DNA of 64,000 bases from Falciphora oryzae (GCA_000733355.1 JNVV01000025.1:254087-318086); one strand, 5' to 3'. Numbered from the stretch's first letter, positions 45,202-57,700 are shown. The notes: generated by a model from the sequence alone, not told the origin. Numbers and translations: made by a program.

Positions 45202-46999
45202 CTATATGTTGATTGTGGAGGAGCTCAAAGCCACAGTTTGCATGCCGGTAGCTTGGGCAACAGTCATTGTGGTCGGTGGTTGTGTCACAGTTTGAGTCTG
45301 CGCAGCAGCGGTTTGAGTGACGGTCTGGGTCTGAGCAGGTGCGCTTTGGGTGACGGTTTGGGTGACGGGACTCTGGGTCACGGTCTGCGGGCTGGAGCTC
45401 TCGGTGACCGTTTGAGTGGTCGAGTTCATCGTCAGAGTTTCTGTAAAGTCGCGGCCTTGTATAGTCACGGTCTGGGGGTCTGCACTCTGCGTGACGGTCA
45501 CAGTTTGCGCATCAGCGGTCTGGGTAACGGTCTGGGTGCTGGCTGGCTGCGTGCTGATAACCGTGGACACATCGGTTTCAGTGCTGGCGATGGTCACTGT
45601 CTGCGTGTCGGCGTGACAATCGACGGGTCGGCCGTGACGACCGATGTGACCGTGGTGCCATTCTGGGTATTGGTAACAGAGCTTCCTTGCTCGGTGATGG
45701 TTGTCGGGTTGCTAACGAAGGAAGTAAACGTGGACCCCGGTTGCGTGAAAGTCACGTTACTGCCCTGCTGCGTGACGGTAATAGCCGACCCGGAAATAGT
45801 CGACGTAATGGTCGTTGGGCTGTTAACGAACGAGGTGATTGTAGATCCCTGTTGACTATGGTGACGTTGCTGCCCTGCTGCGTGATGGTCGTCGGACTTT
45901 GGGCCGTCGAGACAATGGTGGTCGGGCTACTGACGAATGAAGTAAACGCGGTACCCTGCTGTGTGAAAGTCACGTTGCTTCCCTGCTGCGTTATCGTCTT
46001 CGGGCTCTGGACGGTCGACGTAAAGGTAGTACCTTGCTGTGTGACGGTGAAGGAGCTGGCTGGGAGCGTCCGCGTGACCGTCGTGGCCGTGCCATTGGCC
46101 GTGATGGTCCTGACCACGGTGGCGCTGACGGAGCTGGTCGGGCCGGCGGCCGTGGTCGTGACCTTTGCGGTGGTGGTGGCGCCCGAGACCGAGAAAACGG
46201 TAAAGGCGCGAGCCGCGGCGGTGGTGGTGCGGACTTGGGTCAAAGTCGTCAAAGACCCAGCCACCCTCGTCGTGATACGAGAGGTCAGCGTCACGGACCA
46301 AGTGAGCGCGGTCGAGGTGCGGACCTGGGTCAGGGTGGTGCCAGGGAGCCGGGTCGTGAAGCGCGGGGTGAAGGTGGCGGGGCGGATAGGCGCAGTGGTG
46401 GTGCGGACCTGGGTCAAGGTGGTCAGGCTGCTGGAGACCATGGTCGTGATGCGCGAGGTCTGCGTTATGGTACGCTGCTGCGTCGTCGTGTGCTCCTGGG
46501 TCAGGGTGCGCTGCAGCGTCGTAGTCCGCAGGGGAGCCGTGGTTGTGCGCACAGCAGTGAGGGTGGCCAGGGAGCCGGATATCCTGGTGGTGATGCGAGA
46601 TGCGAAAGTGACGGAACGGGTCGACGTGGCACTCTTGGTAGACGTCCCGGTGGCGGTAGCCGTCCTCAGAGCAGTGGAGGTCATGTTGCGAGTCGACAGC
46701 CTGGTCTAAAAGATTGTGGGCCCGGTGATAGTCCTCGTGAAGGTAGTGCCATCCTTGGTGATGGCCCTGGTCGTAACGGGCCCCGGCCGGGCAGTCGTGA
46801 CAGTAACCACAGTCTGCCGGGGGCTCGGATCCGCGTTGGGGCTCTGGCGGGTCACCAGAACCTACGTAGCGGTAGGGCTGCTCCCAGGGACCAGCGGCAC
46901 CGCCATCGCGGTGGTGCAGGTGCTGCAGGTGCTGAGGGCCAGGAGCAGGGCGGGCAGCCGGGCAGCAAAGCGCCGGCCGGGGGCAACTGGAGCATCCAT
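45202..46999 (-). pseudogene. Broken Thr/Val/Gln-rich repetitive secreted wall protein (adhesin-like)
   Basis: From the ATG at 46999 the frame encodes a good signal peptide (FAARLPALLLALSTCSTC) and then almost pure Thr/Ser/Val/Gln sequence, typical of O-glycosylated fungal wall proteins. Three repeat modules are visible. About 46620-46220 has about four copies of a unit like SRITTRVAGSLTTLTQVRTT. About 46050-45660 has units like TQQGSNVTFTQQGTAFTSF. About 45600-45250 has QTVTQ-type repeats (STTQTVTESSSPQTVTQ). The same frame contains TAG at 46864-46862 and at 46708-46706, and one base appears missing near 45857 and near 45617. No GPI-type tail is obvious at the end (SSSTINI). The opposite-strand and other frames are also open, but only as shadows of Thr-rich codons. 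Best read as a pseudogene, with assembly error as the alternative. Confidence 0.6.
45250..46620 (-). repeat. Internal tandem repeat modules of the Thr/Val-rich gene
   Basis: Three successive families of imperfect coding repeats (units about 35-40 residues, about 20-40 residues and about 10-12 residues) occupy most of the gene. Such arrays are prone to copy-number change, slippage and misassembly, relevant to judging the frame lesions. Confidence 0.7.
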
Positions 47000-47542
47000 C
47001 TTGTCGATGGGCCGGAACCTTCAAATTGTCCTGTGCAAGATGGCTGCTCTGTTGCTCGGTGAAGAAAGGGGAGTGTGCGGATGCCGAGCCACGGAACCTC
47101 CACCAGCCAAGACCGGCAACAAGACAGTGCTTATCCATCCTTGATCATAGTAAAAAGTCGGGCATGAGGTGACGACGCTTCTGTGCCGTCAGATAGATAG
47201 GCTTAGTGTCTAGCCTGCCACAATCGCTGGATCGTGAGCAGTGCTGGGGTTTGGCAGCAGGGTTCTCCGCCGCTCATCCCTCCTTGGGGAGGAGCTTCTC
47301 TAAAGCATAGGAGCTAGCACGACAAGCTCCGGCCCGGATAGAGAACAACGCCGGCCTGCCATCAAATGGGGTTCACTAGTTGAGTAGATATGGAGTGAGG
47401 AAGGTGGAGCGCCTCGCAGCCGCTGGCCACGTCCAGTAGCGAGAGCTCTGGACCGTTCTAGGAAGCCAGGAAACCCCGCGAAGCTTCACCCTCGGCACCG
47501 CCCGAGAGAACCTCGGCGAGCGGCGCCGCGGGCCCAACTCAC
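47000..47542. other. Intergenic interval upstream of the Thr/Val-rich gene
   Basis: No supported gene. If the exon at 47750-47543 is real, its downstream partner would lie here; a candidate acceptor (CTTCCTAG) is near 47458-47465. Confidence 0.35.
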
Positions 47543-47750
47543 CGTGAGAGGACCAGCCTAGCAAAAGGCCACAGGTGTTGTCGAGCACGACGACACTATC
47601 ATCGACCGAGGCGCATGGCATGGCGTCACGCCTTGCCCTGAGGCTTGCGGCATCACCTCCCGCGCAGCCGGCCTCTAGGAAGCAGGCCGAGGTCGAGATG
47701 GGCTCACCTCGATCTGTGAGGAACGCACACTTGGCGGTGATATCGAGAAC
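47543..47750 (-). other. Orphan exon-like segment with canonical splice signals
   Basis: A 208-nt open segment is bounded upstream by a CTAAC branch-like motif and TTTAG acceptor, and downstream by a GTGAGT donor. Its translation is Cys-containing and protein-like (ITAKCAFLTDRGEP, STSACFLEAGCAGGD and LDNTCGLLLGW). The combination of branch point, acceptor, open frame and donor is unlikely by chance. I could not identify a confident first exon with ATG or the final exon, so this may be part of a small secreted Cys-rich protein or a remnant. Confidence 0.35.
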
Positions 47751-50650
47751 CTAAAGGAAGGCCGGGTTAGGTAGCATCAAGCCACAGTCACTTGCGGAAA
47801 AGATTTCGACAGCACTCAAGTCGGATCCGTTTAGCTGGCCTCTAGCCATGGGGCGTCGGCGTGGCCAACACAATCATGCTCCCAACGGCCTGAGAGATCG
47901 ATCCAGGATTTCGTCCAATAGGAGGGTCCGCGATGTCGGCTTGTCAAAAGCAGCTGGAAGTAACGTGGGATATCGGAGTAGACGAGAAAGAGAGGGGAGG
48001 AAAAGCTAGGCAAAAAGCATCGAGGACCGCAACTTTACAGCGCTCCCGCCTTAAGGTAGTAAAACCTTCTTGACAAACTGGAGGCGCCCTTCAAAAGGTT
48101 GATTTCGGGAGATCCCGTCAAGGTCTTGCGGAGGGCAGGCCAGCAGGAAGGCCGAGGCCATCCCGGTAGTCGCTGGCTGCCCTTCAGCACGCGCGCGGGT
48201 GCCGACCGTTCCCGGGGACGGCGATGGGCGGGTGGAGGAGAGGCCGACTTGGCTCAGGATTGCTGTGCGATGGCGCGTGTTCAATCGATGTTCAGATTCC
48301 ATCTAGCACGGCCTCCAAAGACATTCAATTGTCTGGCCTCGTCTTGGGGACATCAATTGATCGCGACGGCCCACCCACACCACACAGACGCCTCAATCTG
48401 GATGGTGTGGGGGCCCCCGCACGTGCCGCGTCCCTTCCGTGGCGCTTTGGGTCAGGTGCTAGCGCGCTAAGTCCTCCCTGTTGGTTTAGTGACTCAAAAG
48501 TCATCGCACCGCCAACTGCACGATCCTGGGGGACACTCAGCCGACGGGGCGACGGCTGTCTGCCTCATCACGCCTACTGCGGTGCGCATCAACTCAAATC
48601 AGATTGGTCACATTTGAATGCCTGCTGCGGAGTGGCAGTCGAGCACAATTGGAAGGAAAAAATGCCCTCGATGCAGTCAGCAAAAGCATCAACTCACAAC
48701 GACAGGAAAGAAACGATGGAGGACGGGTGTGCGAATACCCACTCCTACTGGTGACATTCTTTCAACCAGCCGGAACGCATTGAATCCCTCCAGAGAATCA
48801 CATCAACTCCTCATCCCCCCGGTTCCTGCATTGCGCCTTCACCGTACCGTAATGCCCGGTCCACCGTCCCTTGCTTTGCCGTAAGCATGCGCTGCGAAAA
48901 TAGAGCCCGCAGCCAGCCCCGAGCAGCCACAGACACATGCGCGCGCGCCGCCCGTCCCTTGCATTAGACCCCCCAAATGCTACCGAGGCGACTTGACTGC
49001 AACCCCAAGGAGTCCGTCCGTCCGTCCGTCCGTTCGTTTTTTTGATGATCCCTCTGCGCGAGGAGGGGGTAAATGGCGGACCCAGACACAAGAACGGGCG
49101 CAAGGAGGTTCTGCGGCAGTGTGACGACGGCAGCTGGTATGTGAGGGGTGTGACATTGGGGCGCATTTGATCGATTTTTGATTGTCGGCCTGCATGCACC
49201 TCAATGTGCCCGCCGCTGCCACAACACAAGGTGGAAATGCAACACGCAAGGAGGGCGCCGCACGCACCGCCATCAGCGCAAGCCAAAATTTGCAAAGAAA
49301 AAGAAAAAGCTGCCATCGCACTGCCATTTCGCTCGACGCATAGACGTGCCAGGCGGGTGGACAGACAGCTTTTGATTAGGTGGACACGCTGGACGGGAAA
49401 AAAAGAAAGCAGAATATTGCATTTCATTGCATTGCGCGATAAACAACAAAGCAAAAAAAGCAAGGCGCCGTGGCGTCGAGGTATTGGAAGGGAGAGACGA
49501 AAACATCAGGAGATGTCGATTGGGGCTGGCCGCGGGTGGGGCGCTCTCGCACGCCCCGAGCTGAGCGTCCTGCTGGCGTCGTCTGATTGCGATGGCCATT
49601 AAAGCCATGCCTTCAGGCCCGGCCACCTGCACAACTCCATCCGAAAGAATCCGAAATCCCGAGGCCGAGTAAATCACGATGATGACTTTTCCAACTGTGC
49701 TTGTTGGCGGGCTGAGCAACTCTGTCAAAATACGCCGGACAGTCAGCCGTGGGCCATGATCGTGGCTTAGGTTCGGTCGGCCGGGGCTGCTTGCATGGAG
49801 TTGGACGTGGAAACCTCCTTTGCAGCCAACAAAGTAAACACCACCTAGACCACAAGCAGGGCGTGCAAAGCCCTTCAATCCATCAAGCTAATCTCGATAC
49901 TGGACAGGGAGGCAGAGGGCGTGCGAAAATACTAGCATAGCAAATTAGTGTGCTTCCAACGCTATTCCGAACATGGCCATTGGGGTCGGAGTGGGAGGCA
50001 GCCGTCCAGGGCCGAGCCCACCAAACCCCGCGCCCCAAGGCATCATCACCCACCTCGGTAGGCATCCCCGTAGCGAAAAACCATCCAAAGAAAACATCAC
50101 TGGCAATGAAGGAGAAGAGGAAAATGTATAGATGAGAACCGTTTCTTTCTTTTATCGCCGCCCGTGATGAACTGTGTCACGTTTTATCCTGCAGACTAAA
50201 GGAAAAATCCCAAGAAGTGGGACGTGGTATAGTGTGGAACAAAGAAAACGAACAGTTTGTTGTTGGAAAGGGAGAGAAGATGGAGGGAAAATACAAAAAC
50301 GCCAATGACCCAAGAAAAAAGCACAAGAAACTCCAATATCCAAGCCTGGATATATAACCCAACAAAAGACTGTCGAAAATGCTGAAGAACCGATTTGCCT
50401 CCGAGATATGCGCCTTTCCAACCCCATCCAAAAAAAAAAAAAAAATGCTAAACTAAAAAATACCCAAAAAGTGCACAAAAGAAAGAATAAAAGTGGTGCT
50501 AAGTAGAAGTGAAAGAAAAGAAAGAAAAGTCATGTATGATGTGGTCAGATTCAAACTCTTTGTGACCCCTCCAACGCCTCGCTGAATGTGGCAAAGAGCC
50601 CAAAACGCTTCAAAGAACAAGGGACAATAGGAAAAGGGCGTGATAGGCGC
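47751..50650. other. 2.9-kb region with no supported gene
   Basis: Probable 3' flank of the cyclin gene plus non-coding DNA, including a short (TCCG)n run at about 49014-49033 and A-rich stretches around 50180-50530. Confidence 0.5.
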
Positions 50651-51742
50651 TTATCGCGACTGGAAAGCAGCGGCCAGGCGGTTGAAGATGTGCGGCCTGG
50701 GCTTCTCGGCAGGCGCGGCAGGCGCGAGCTCCTCGGGCCCGCAGTAGACGTAGGGCTGATCCTCGGGCGTCGTGGCCCGGCTGCTCTGCGAGGGCGGCGA
50801 ACCACCCTGAGAGCTGGACGGGCTCTGCGAGTAGGTGAGGCTGGGTGGGTAAGGGGAGACGGAGCGCGAGCGCGCCGAGCTGCTCGAGGCGCTGCTGGCC
50901 GTCGACACGTCCGAGGCGTTGCTGTCGGAGCGGCCCGAGCGGGTCGAGGCCGAGTAGACGCTGCTCGGCGGCGACGAGGACAGCTCGGCGGCGGCAGCAG
51001 CAGCGGCGGCGGCCTTGGCCTGCTCGTACTTGCGGCGTTGGCGACGGGCGAAGCGGTCGGCAACATCCCTGCGAATGGGAGCCAGGAAGGGCTCGAACTC
51101 GCGGATGAGGTCCGACTCCTCGATCCTCAGGTCCCAGGACAGGAGCGAGAGAAGCTGGCGCTCCATCTCGTTGACCTCGGCGGTCCTGAAGCTGAAGTCG
51201 GCAACGACGCCGGCACCGGCCTCGGCCGAAGACAGAACAGGCACGTAGGTGTAGCGGGCCCAGTGCTTGTTCTTGGGGGAGCTGTCGTTGAGGTACTTGG
51301 CAGCCAGGATGAGGGTGGCCAGGAAGATGCGGTGCGGGGTGCTCCTGCGGCCCGTGGCATGGGGCTGCAGGCGCGCCTTGAGGCGGGTCAGGTAGACGAG
51401 CGACGACATGAGCGTGGGCACCTGGACGTTGGAGCAGACGACGAGGCGGGTGATGAACTCCTTGAGGGTCGGGATCGGGCCCTCGTCGACGTCGGCAGGC
51501 TCAGACGACCGCTTGCTGCCGGGCGAGGCCGGGGCGTCACAAGCAATGACCTCGTTCGTCCGGTTGGCCAGGTACTCGATCATCGCCTCCGTCACGGGGT
51601 TGTAGACAAAAGTGTCAAGAGCAGCAGTGTCGAGCTCGGCCGAGCTGAGCTGGGGGAATGTCGGCTCCATGGTGTAGGTGTTGAGGTGGGACGAGTAGGC
51701 GTTGGAAGGCATGTTGTAGTACGATGCTACTGATGCAGACAT
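50651..51742 (-). CDS. pcl1: PCL1-type (Pho85-partner) cyclin
   Basis: A 363-residue single-exon protein with a PHO80/PCL cyclin box. Diagnostic segments are IPTLKEFITRLVVCSNVQ, TLMSSLVYLTRLKARL, HRIFLATLILAAKYLNDSS, KNKHWARYT and FRTAEVNEMERQLLSLLSWDL. Cyclins of this type bind the Pho85-like kinase and act in G1 progression and morphogenesis. The N-terminus (residues 1-75) and the Ser/Pro-rich C-terminal third (about 235-340) are likely disordered and carry many SP and TP sites, possible phosphorylation targets. The ATG at 51742 (MSASVASYYNMPS) is preferred; an in-frame ATG at 51814 would add 24 residues. More than 2 kb of non-coding sequence precedes it, in keeping with the long leaders of fungal regulatory genes. 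Confidence 0.9.
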   Translation of the reverse strand: MSASVASYYNMPSNAYSSHLNTYTMEPTFPQLSSAELDTAALDTFVYNPVTEAMIEYLANRTNEVIACDAPASPGSKRSSEPADVDEGPIPTLKEFITRLVVCSNVQVPTLMSSLVYLTRLKARLQPHATGRRSTPHRIFLATLILAAKYLNDSSPKNKHWARYTYVPVLSSAEAGAGVVADFSFRTAEVNEMERQLLSLLSWDLRIEESDLIREFEPFLAPIRRDVADRFARRQRRKYEQAKAAAAAAAAAELSSSPPSSVYSASTRSGRSDSNASDVSTASSASSSSARSRSVSPYPPSLTYSQSPSSSQGGSPPSQSSRATTPEDQPYVYCGPEELAPAAPAEKPRPHIFNRLAAAFQSR

Positions 51743-54700
51743 GGCCGAGGGGTCTGGGGTTAGATATAGGGGTATCTGCTGGGTGTTGGCAGGTACTCCA
51801 AGGTGGACAGACAAAGATCTTGTTTATAGGCAAACAAGAAGCGATGAATGAATGGAAGTGTCCGTCGTCCGAATGGGGATGAGGCTAGAAAGGAGATTGG
51901 ATGGGAGTGACAAAGGAATCTATCGCCTTTATGTTTGTCGAAGGCGAGGTCCCTTGTGCGGAGGTGAATGGTCTTGCTTGCTTGCGCTTTGTCCCGTCTA
52001 TTCAAGCGGCGCGGCGAAGTCCAATTGTGGGCTGGTAAGGGGGTGGGGTGTGAGGCGTGCCGAGGGGGGGCGTGGGGTCGGGCTGGCAAGGGTGTGTGCA
52101 GGGGCTGCAGGGTGCAGGGGGCGGGAAGAGGGCGTGTTTGGAAAAACTGGGGAAGGGAGGGGGTGGGTGGTGGAATGAGAGGCGTGGCCAAAAGACAAAA
52201 TGCTTTGGCAGGGTTGGGTGGCAGGTGGGGTGGTGCTGGCACTCGAATGGGTCCTTGTCTCTCTCTGCCCAAAGGCTTGGAATGGATCAAGGGCAGCTGG
52301 TATTCGTACTTGCTGACGCCGAAGACCACGAGGCTGAATGTAGGGCGTGACGTTGGCGGATTTGGTCTTTTACAGGACAAAAGTCAAAGGTCGGCAGATG
52401 GACGGGCTGGTCTCTCACGATTCCTGGTGTGGCACACGCTGTCGCTGGATGGGTTTGTGGTTAATACGCGGATCCAGGTCCGGACCGGGCGGGTTTTGGC
52501 GCGCGGCGTTTGGTTTGTTCAAGCAAAAATCAAATCAGTCAAGTGGCCTGGATCAATCTCGGGATCGCGGGGATCGCGGGATCGAGGTTTTGGGGGGACA
52601 GGTTGGGCTGGCGGGATGACAAAGAACACGGCCTGGAACTCCCGGGCAGGTTCTCTGGGCGCAACACTTGCGAGCTGGCAGGCAGGCTAGTAGAGGGACG
52701 TAGCTGATGCTTCCACGGCTTGCGTCTCCGTTGGGCCTTGTGGCAACGAGCGCGAGTCGAACAAAAGTCTCGGGTTGACGCGGCGTGGGTCAAGCGAGGG
52801 CTCCGGACTGGGTTTGGGCGCTGGGCGCTTTGCGTGGCTGAGCGGGGATCGCGGTGGTTCGGGTCGAGCGATTGGCTGGGGGTCGAGCAAAAATGGAGGG
52901 TTGTCGGATCGATGTCGTCCCACGTGATGTTCAAAAGAGGTAATCGACAGGAGACAGCGAAAGTGATGTTTTTGGAGTGATGATGGTGGTGCAAAACGAA
53001 ATGGTTGCCACGATGCAGAGTCCAGCGCTTTTGTCTTTATCGAGATGCCCACGAGCGTAGTAAGATTCTGCTGCTGCTTGCCTGCTGCTGCTGCAGTTGC
53101 GGGGAGCCAGAGGCCAGCAAGTCCAGTAATTGGCGCCGACCACTAAGACGGGAAGCAGAGTCAGCGAATGCAGCCCGCATCTGCTGTGGTCTGTGGTCAA
53201 GCCAGGCGGCCGGGCCCACCTCGGTGGGGTCGATTGGTGGCTTGCACAGTGACAGCAGCGCTTGTTTGGGGCTAGGCGGCGGGCATTTCACTGTGGACGT
53301 ACCTTTTGCTGTGGAGACGGGGGACGAAAAGCCTGGGCCAGCCGAAACGAAGGAAGTCCAAAGGAGCCCGAGTAAGGAAAGGCAGCCAAGCCAAGAAAAA
53401 GCGACGGATCCAGCGAGCCAGCGAGATATCACAGAATCCGATCCGGCGGATGCTTGTGGCGGCCTCAAAATAGCGAGCGGCAAAAAGAAGAGGTGGTGAA
53501 AATGGCAAATTGATTGCGAACCCCGGAAAGCGTGTGCTTTTTTGGGGCGGGCGACGGGAGCTTGCACCGGGAGGCGACGGTCCGGGATGCTGGGTTGGCA
53601 GCCGGTGCTGTTTTTAGGTAATCGCCAGGGCCGTGCGGGCGACTAGGGATGCTGCCAAGCAAGTGTAGTAAAAAAGCTGGGAGTCAAAATCGTGCAGTTG
53701 CGTGCGAGCCGCCACAGCCAGAAGACCCAGAAAGAGTGCAACGATGGGAGAGTCCCTTTTTTAAGAAACGTAGCGATGACAGTGTCGTCGTGATGCTGGA
53801 TGACCGTTTCCAGGTCAAAAGCAGCAAGAAAACGAACACGTTGGTCGCTGAGATGTGGTTCCGACTTCGAGCCGTGCGCGGTGCTGTCGGTGCTGAGATG
53901 CGGGGATGGGTTTTGGTGGTGGTCGCTTTCGGACAGCAGCGCTGGTTGCGTTGTTGACTTATAACGAACCCGATTAAAACGGTTGCAAACAAGACGAGCG
54001 TGATAAAAAAAATTAAGAGGAAATCGACAGTCCCGGACAGGTCGGTTGGAAAATAGACAATTAGGATTGCAGAATGCAACGACGAGGGCGACCAAGTAGT
54101 GAAGTTGCAGCGAGAATAATAAAATATGGTGAAGGGAGAGGGGAGGGCGGACAAAAGACTTGTCAGTGTGCGTCGGCTTCGGTCAACGAAGAAGGGCACA
54201 ACAAGAGACAAGCAAAAAAAAAATGCAGCCCACTCAATAATAATGCGTTCGATGGTGACGTGCGAGACAGCTGCTCCGAATGGTCCAGATTTCGATGTTA
54301 TCCCGAGACTCGAGGGATGGATGCAAAGCCGGTTGCTCCAAGTGCAAATTAATTAATCCTCAAAGTTGAATGGTAGAAGAAGGGAGATGCAGGTCCGGGT
54401 GGATGGTGTCGAATTCATTTCTCAAACGCAACGGGGAGAGCAGGCCGTGATGATTTATCCTCTCTCGACCTATTGCCTATATCTTTTTTTTTGTCTCGCG
54501 CGCTTGTTCAGTCATCTTGCAGCAGCCCAATCTCTGTCCATCTTCGCTCTTCTGATCGGCCGCCGCGTTGCCGCTGCCGCCGGCCCCCCTGGCCCGCCGC
54601 CTTGCAGCGTCAACGGCAGCCATGGACAGCCTGCCAGCCGACGTTTGTCTGCCGCCCGTCCACACGTTGTGCGGCGGTGCACAGCCTCTCCGGACTCAAA

Positions 54701-57700
54701 CGCGCGGATTCTTGCAGCGCGTGGGTTTTGGGCGGGAATTGGAGGAGGGGGGGTTTCTGGAAATCTCGTGTCGCCATCACTTGACTGGCTGTGGTTGCTT
54801 CTTGGGTGGTGGGTGGGTTAGGCAAAACGCACGTCGACAGGGGTGGGGTTCTGTCGTGCAAAGGCCGTTGATTGACTGGCCGGCTCTGCATGCGTGTGTG
54901 GCCCAGGACGAGCGATAATCAAAACCACATCTACAGGGCCAGCAGAGACGCCCGCCCGACACCCAAAACTCGGATGTAGGGCCTCCCATTGGCACCTCGT
55001 CAACGAGACGTGGAAACATGAAACAAGTCCAGAACAAAGAAGAGGCGTGGAGCCGCCCTCCTGCATCCATTCACAGATGCGGCCCGTCCTCCGGCTGCCA
55101 CTGGGCGCGAGAGTGCGATCGACTTTTTGGGGCCTGCCGAGCATGTGTGTCCATGCTGGGTTTTTTGCGACTTCCATCGCCTCCCACCAGGCTAGAACCA
55201 TCAATTCAAAGCAGCCAAGGCGGCCGTTACAGCCAGTCGTGAGGTGTGGAGTCGGGCCACTTGTCGAGAATTTGTGCACATCATCGCAAAAAAACCAAGC
55301 CTGATGACCACGATGTTCCCTGACGAAGTGTTGGTTTGGTTGGTTCAGATACCCTCGTGGCGTCGGGTCCTGGTTCGAATTCTGCCCAAGGATCTGGTGC
55401 TGATGCGCTGTGCGCTGTGATTCTCAATTCTCGTGATCACACTACGCCAAATTTCTTGGGTCGAGACGTGTCTGCGCGGGTTTGGTCCAGCCGTCGTGGT
55501 CTTGTGGTGCTAGTCTGCTTTCTTACTGCGAGGGGCTCCACTGCGCAGTGCGTGCAGGGCAGCAACCGCGCGACGCCGCGCAGTAATCTCGACAGACAAT
55601 GGCTGAGCGACGGGCATATTACAACCGTGGTCGCATTAGAAGCGGCCAATAATGGCTGTGCCTGCTGCTCCGGTTCGTTGCTGCGTATAGTTTTTCTTCT
55701 TGCTGATTTCGCCCATCGTCGTCGCCCAAGGCTTCGAACAGGAGCCATTTTGACGTGTCATCTGGACTAAAACCTTGACGGGCAGTGGTGATGCTCTCTG
55801 CCTGGCCGCCATGCGCACACGCCAAGGTTGTCGGCTGACACTAGGCCGCACCTCACTTTCCCGCATTTGCTCTGTTGTTGCGAACCTAACGGCTAGGCTA
55901 CATCTTGTAAGGTGTGGCCTCACTTTTGCTCTTTTGCCTTGACCCGTCAGTGTTCGGCCCCGTAGCGCAGCTAGCTTATCAACGCCTCATTTCCAAATCT
56001 CGCCTCTGTTTAGTTGCGCCCGAGTTGAAGAGCTTCTCTCATCGACATTTTGCTTGCTTATCGATCTGGCCTCGCTCGGGGCCATCAAACCAGCGCCCAT
56101 CAGTCCAAGCGTTTTCCTAGCCGGCTGGCAGTCCATCAGTCTCGCCGATGGCGTCCCGCCTGGCTAGCCGTACCGCACAGCAACACGGCTCTAGAGATGC
56201 ACTGGCAACAATGCGCCGCGCCGCCTAGGCGCCCCGGGTTTGGGATTTGGGTAATTTTCCTATCCTTTTTGGTGCCGCTAGCCCTATGTTGGGGCCAGCC
56301 GGGCCTTGGGTGGGCTCCATGCCATATCCGGGATCGGGACCAGGAGAGAATAGAGCTGAGGGGCGCGTCTCCGCGGAATAACCAACCCTGGCCAGCCGGA
56401 AGCGTCAGGGCTGGACGGTTTGTCCTGGGTCGTCCGCAGTCACTAATGCCGTCGACTCGCGCGCCAAGGTGGACTTCGCTTCCAAGACGGGAAGCACGTG
56501 CGAGTAGGTAAGGGGTCGACAACAAGGGAAAAAAAAAAAAAAAAAAAAGAAGTCATCGCCACCCCCAGAACATGCGCTTCTCGAAATAAACCCGTCAAAA
56601 CCCTGGGAGCCGGGAAGGGCTGACCCACGAAAGATGGGATCGCTGGTAAATTCGGAAAGCCAGGGTGGGATCGTGACCGGGAAATGTGGGGGCATGACAT
56701 GCGAACCCCATCAACCCCTTGCCGCAAGAGACGGATATAGACTCGCTTGACGGCATCGACCTGCCATTATGGATCTCGATGTTCAAGGATCAGTTGGCGC
56801 CCTCGCCCGGCAAACGTGAGGGCGTCGTCTTTAGACTTCTCCGGAGCTGCTTTCGTGCCGCTGGCAGTGGAACCGCATACCCGTTTTTGCCTCTGGGAGC
56901 TAGGGAATCGTGGGAACATGTGGATCAGTACCCGTCACTCCCTGAGGCTGAGGAGTAAGAGAGTGAGAGTAAACTTGAGGCCGATGAGGTTATCCGCTAG
57001 TTAGTTTAGCACGCCGCCCCACGTACGAGGTTTACTTTCTTGGATGGTGCTGGTAGGCAGGTTAGGGTGATTCCTCGGCATTTGCTCGGGCGAGGCTTGA
57101 GGTGGTACACGGTGTTACTGATGGCTCCTCGACGCCTCTCGCTTCTAGACGCCACGGCAGTTCTGTCTGCAGGTCCAGATGCAGGGGGACTCGACCTGCT
57201 TGCTCTCCATCTCGGCCCCGATTCCACGGTCGAGCTCCGCGTTTCTAGCTTGGGCAGACCACCTACCAACCTAACGGATACATATCCGGAGCCAGACAAC
57301 TTGGACACTCGGAGGCATGGACGGCAGATACAAGCCACCAGAAAAGAGGACCAGGAACGGGTTCTTCCGAGCTTGCTTTTTTTTTTTTTTTCTTGGTAGC
57401 TTTTTCCAAATCCAGAGTTGCGGATCGCCGCATGGATTTTATTTTTTTCCCTATCTTCTCCGCCCACGTTTCAGCACTGAGGGGCGGGCCACAATTATCA
57501 AGCGTGCACGGGCGACATGATTGGCCTGTGTGAAGAGGGTGTGAGGCTATCACCACAGCCCACAATCCGTGCCACCCTTGTACATCCACTTCTTGACTTG
57601 GCCCCTGAACCCCAGGATTCACGCAACATGGCGCGCAAGCCACACGCCCTCCCCGTGAGGGGGGAACTTGAGTGGATGTGGATTCAATGGTTGGGAATGC

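Noticed and set aside
45687..46709. Long plus-strand Val-rich open frame opposite the Thr-rich gene
   Set aside because: Thr codons ACC/ACG read as GGT/CGT on the other strand and give Val-rich shadow frames; there is no signal peptide or known motif on the plus strand.
45927..47138. 403-codon minus-strand frame with no stop across the Thr-rich gene
   Set aside because: Its His/Asp/Arg-rich translation is a frame-shifted shadow of the Thr/Val repeats and lacks the signal peptide; openness alone is not evidence in such biased sequence.
55365..55395. TGGTTCGAATTC resembling a tRNA T-loop
   Set aside because: The 5-bp T stem does not pair and no D or anticodon arm is found at the right distance.
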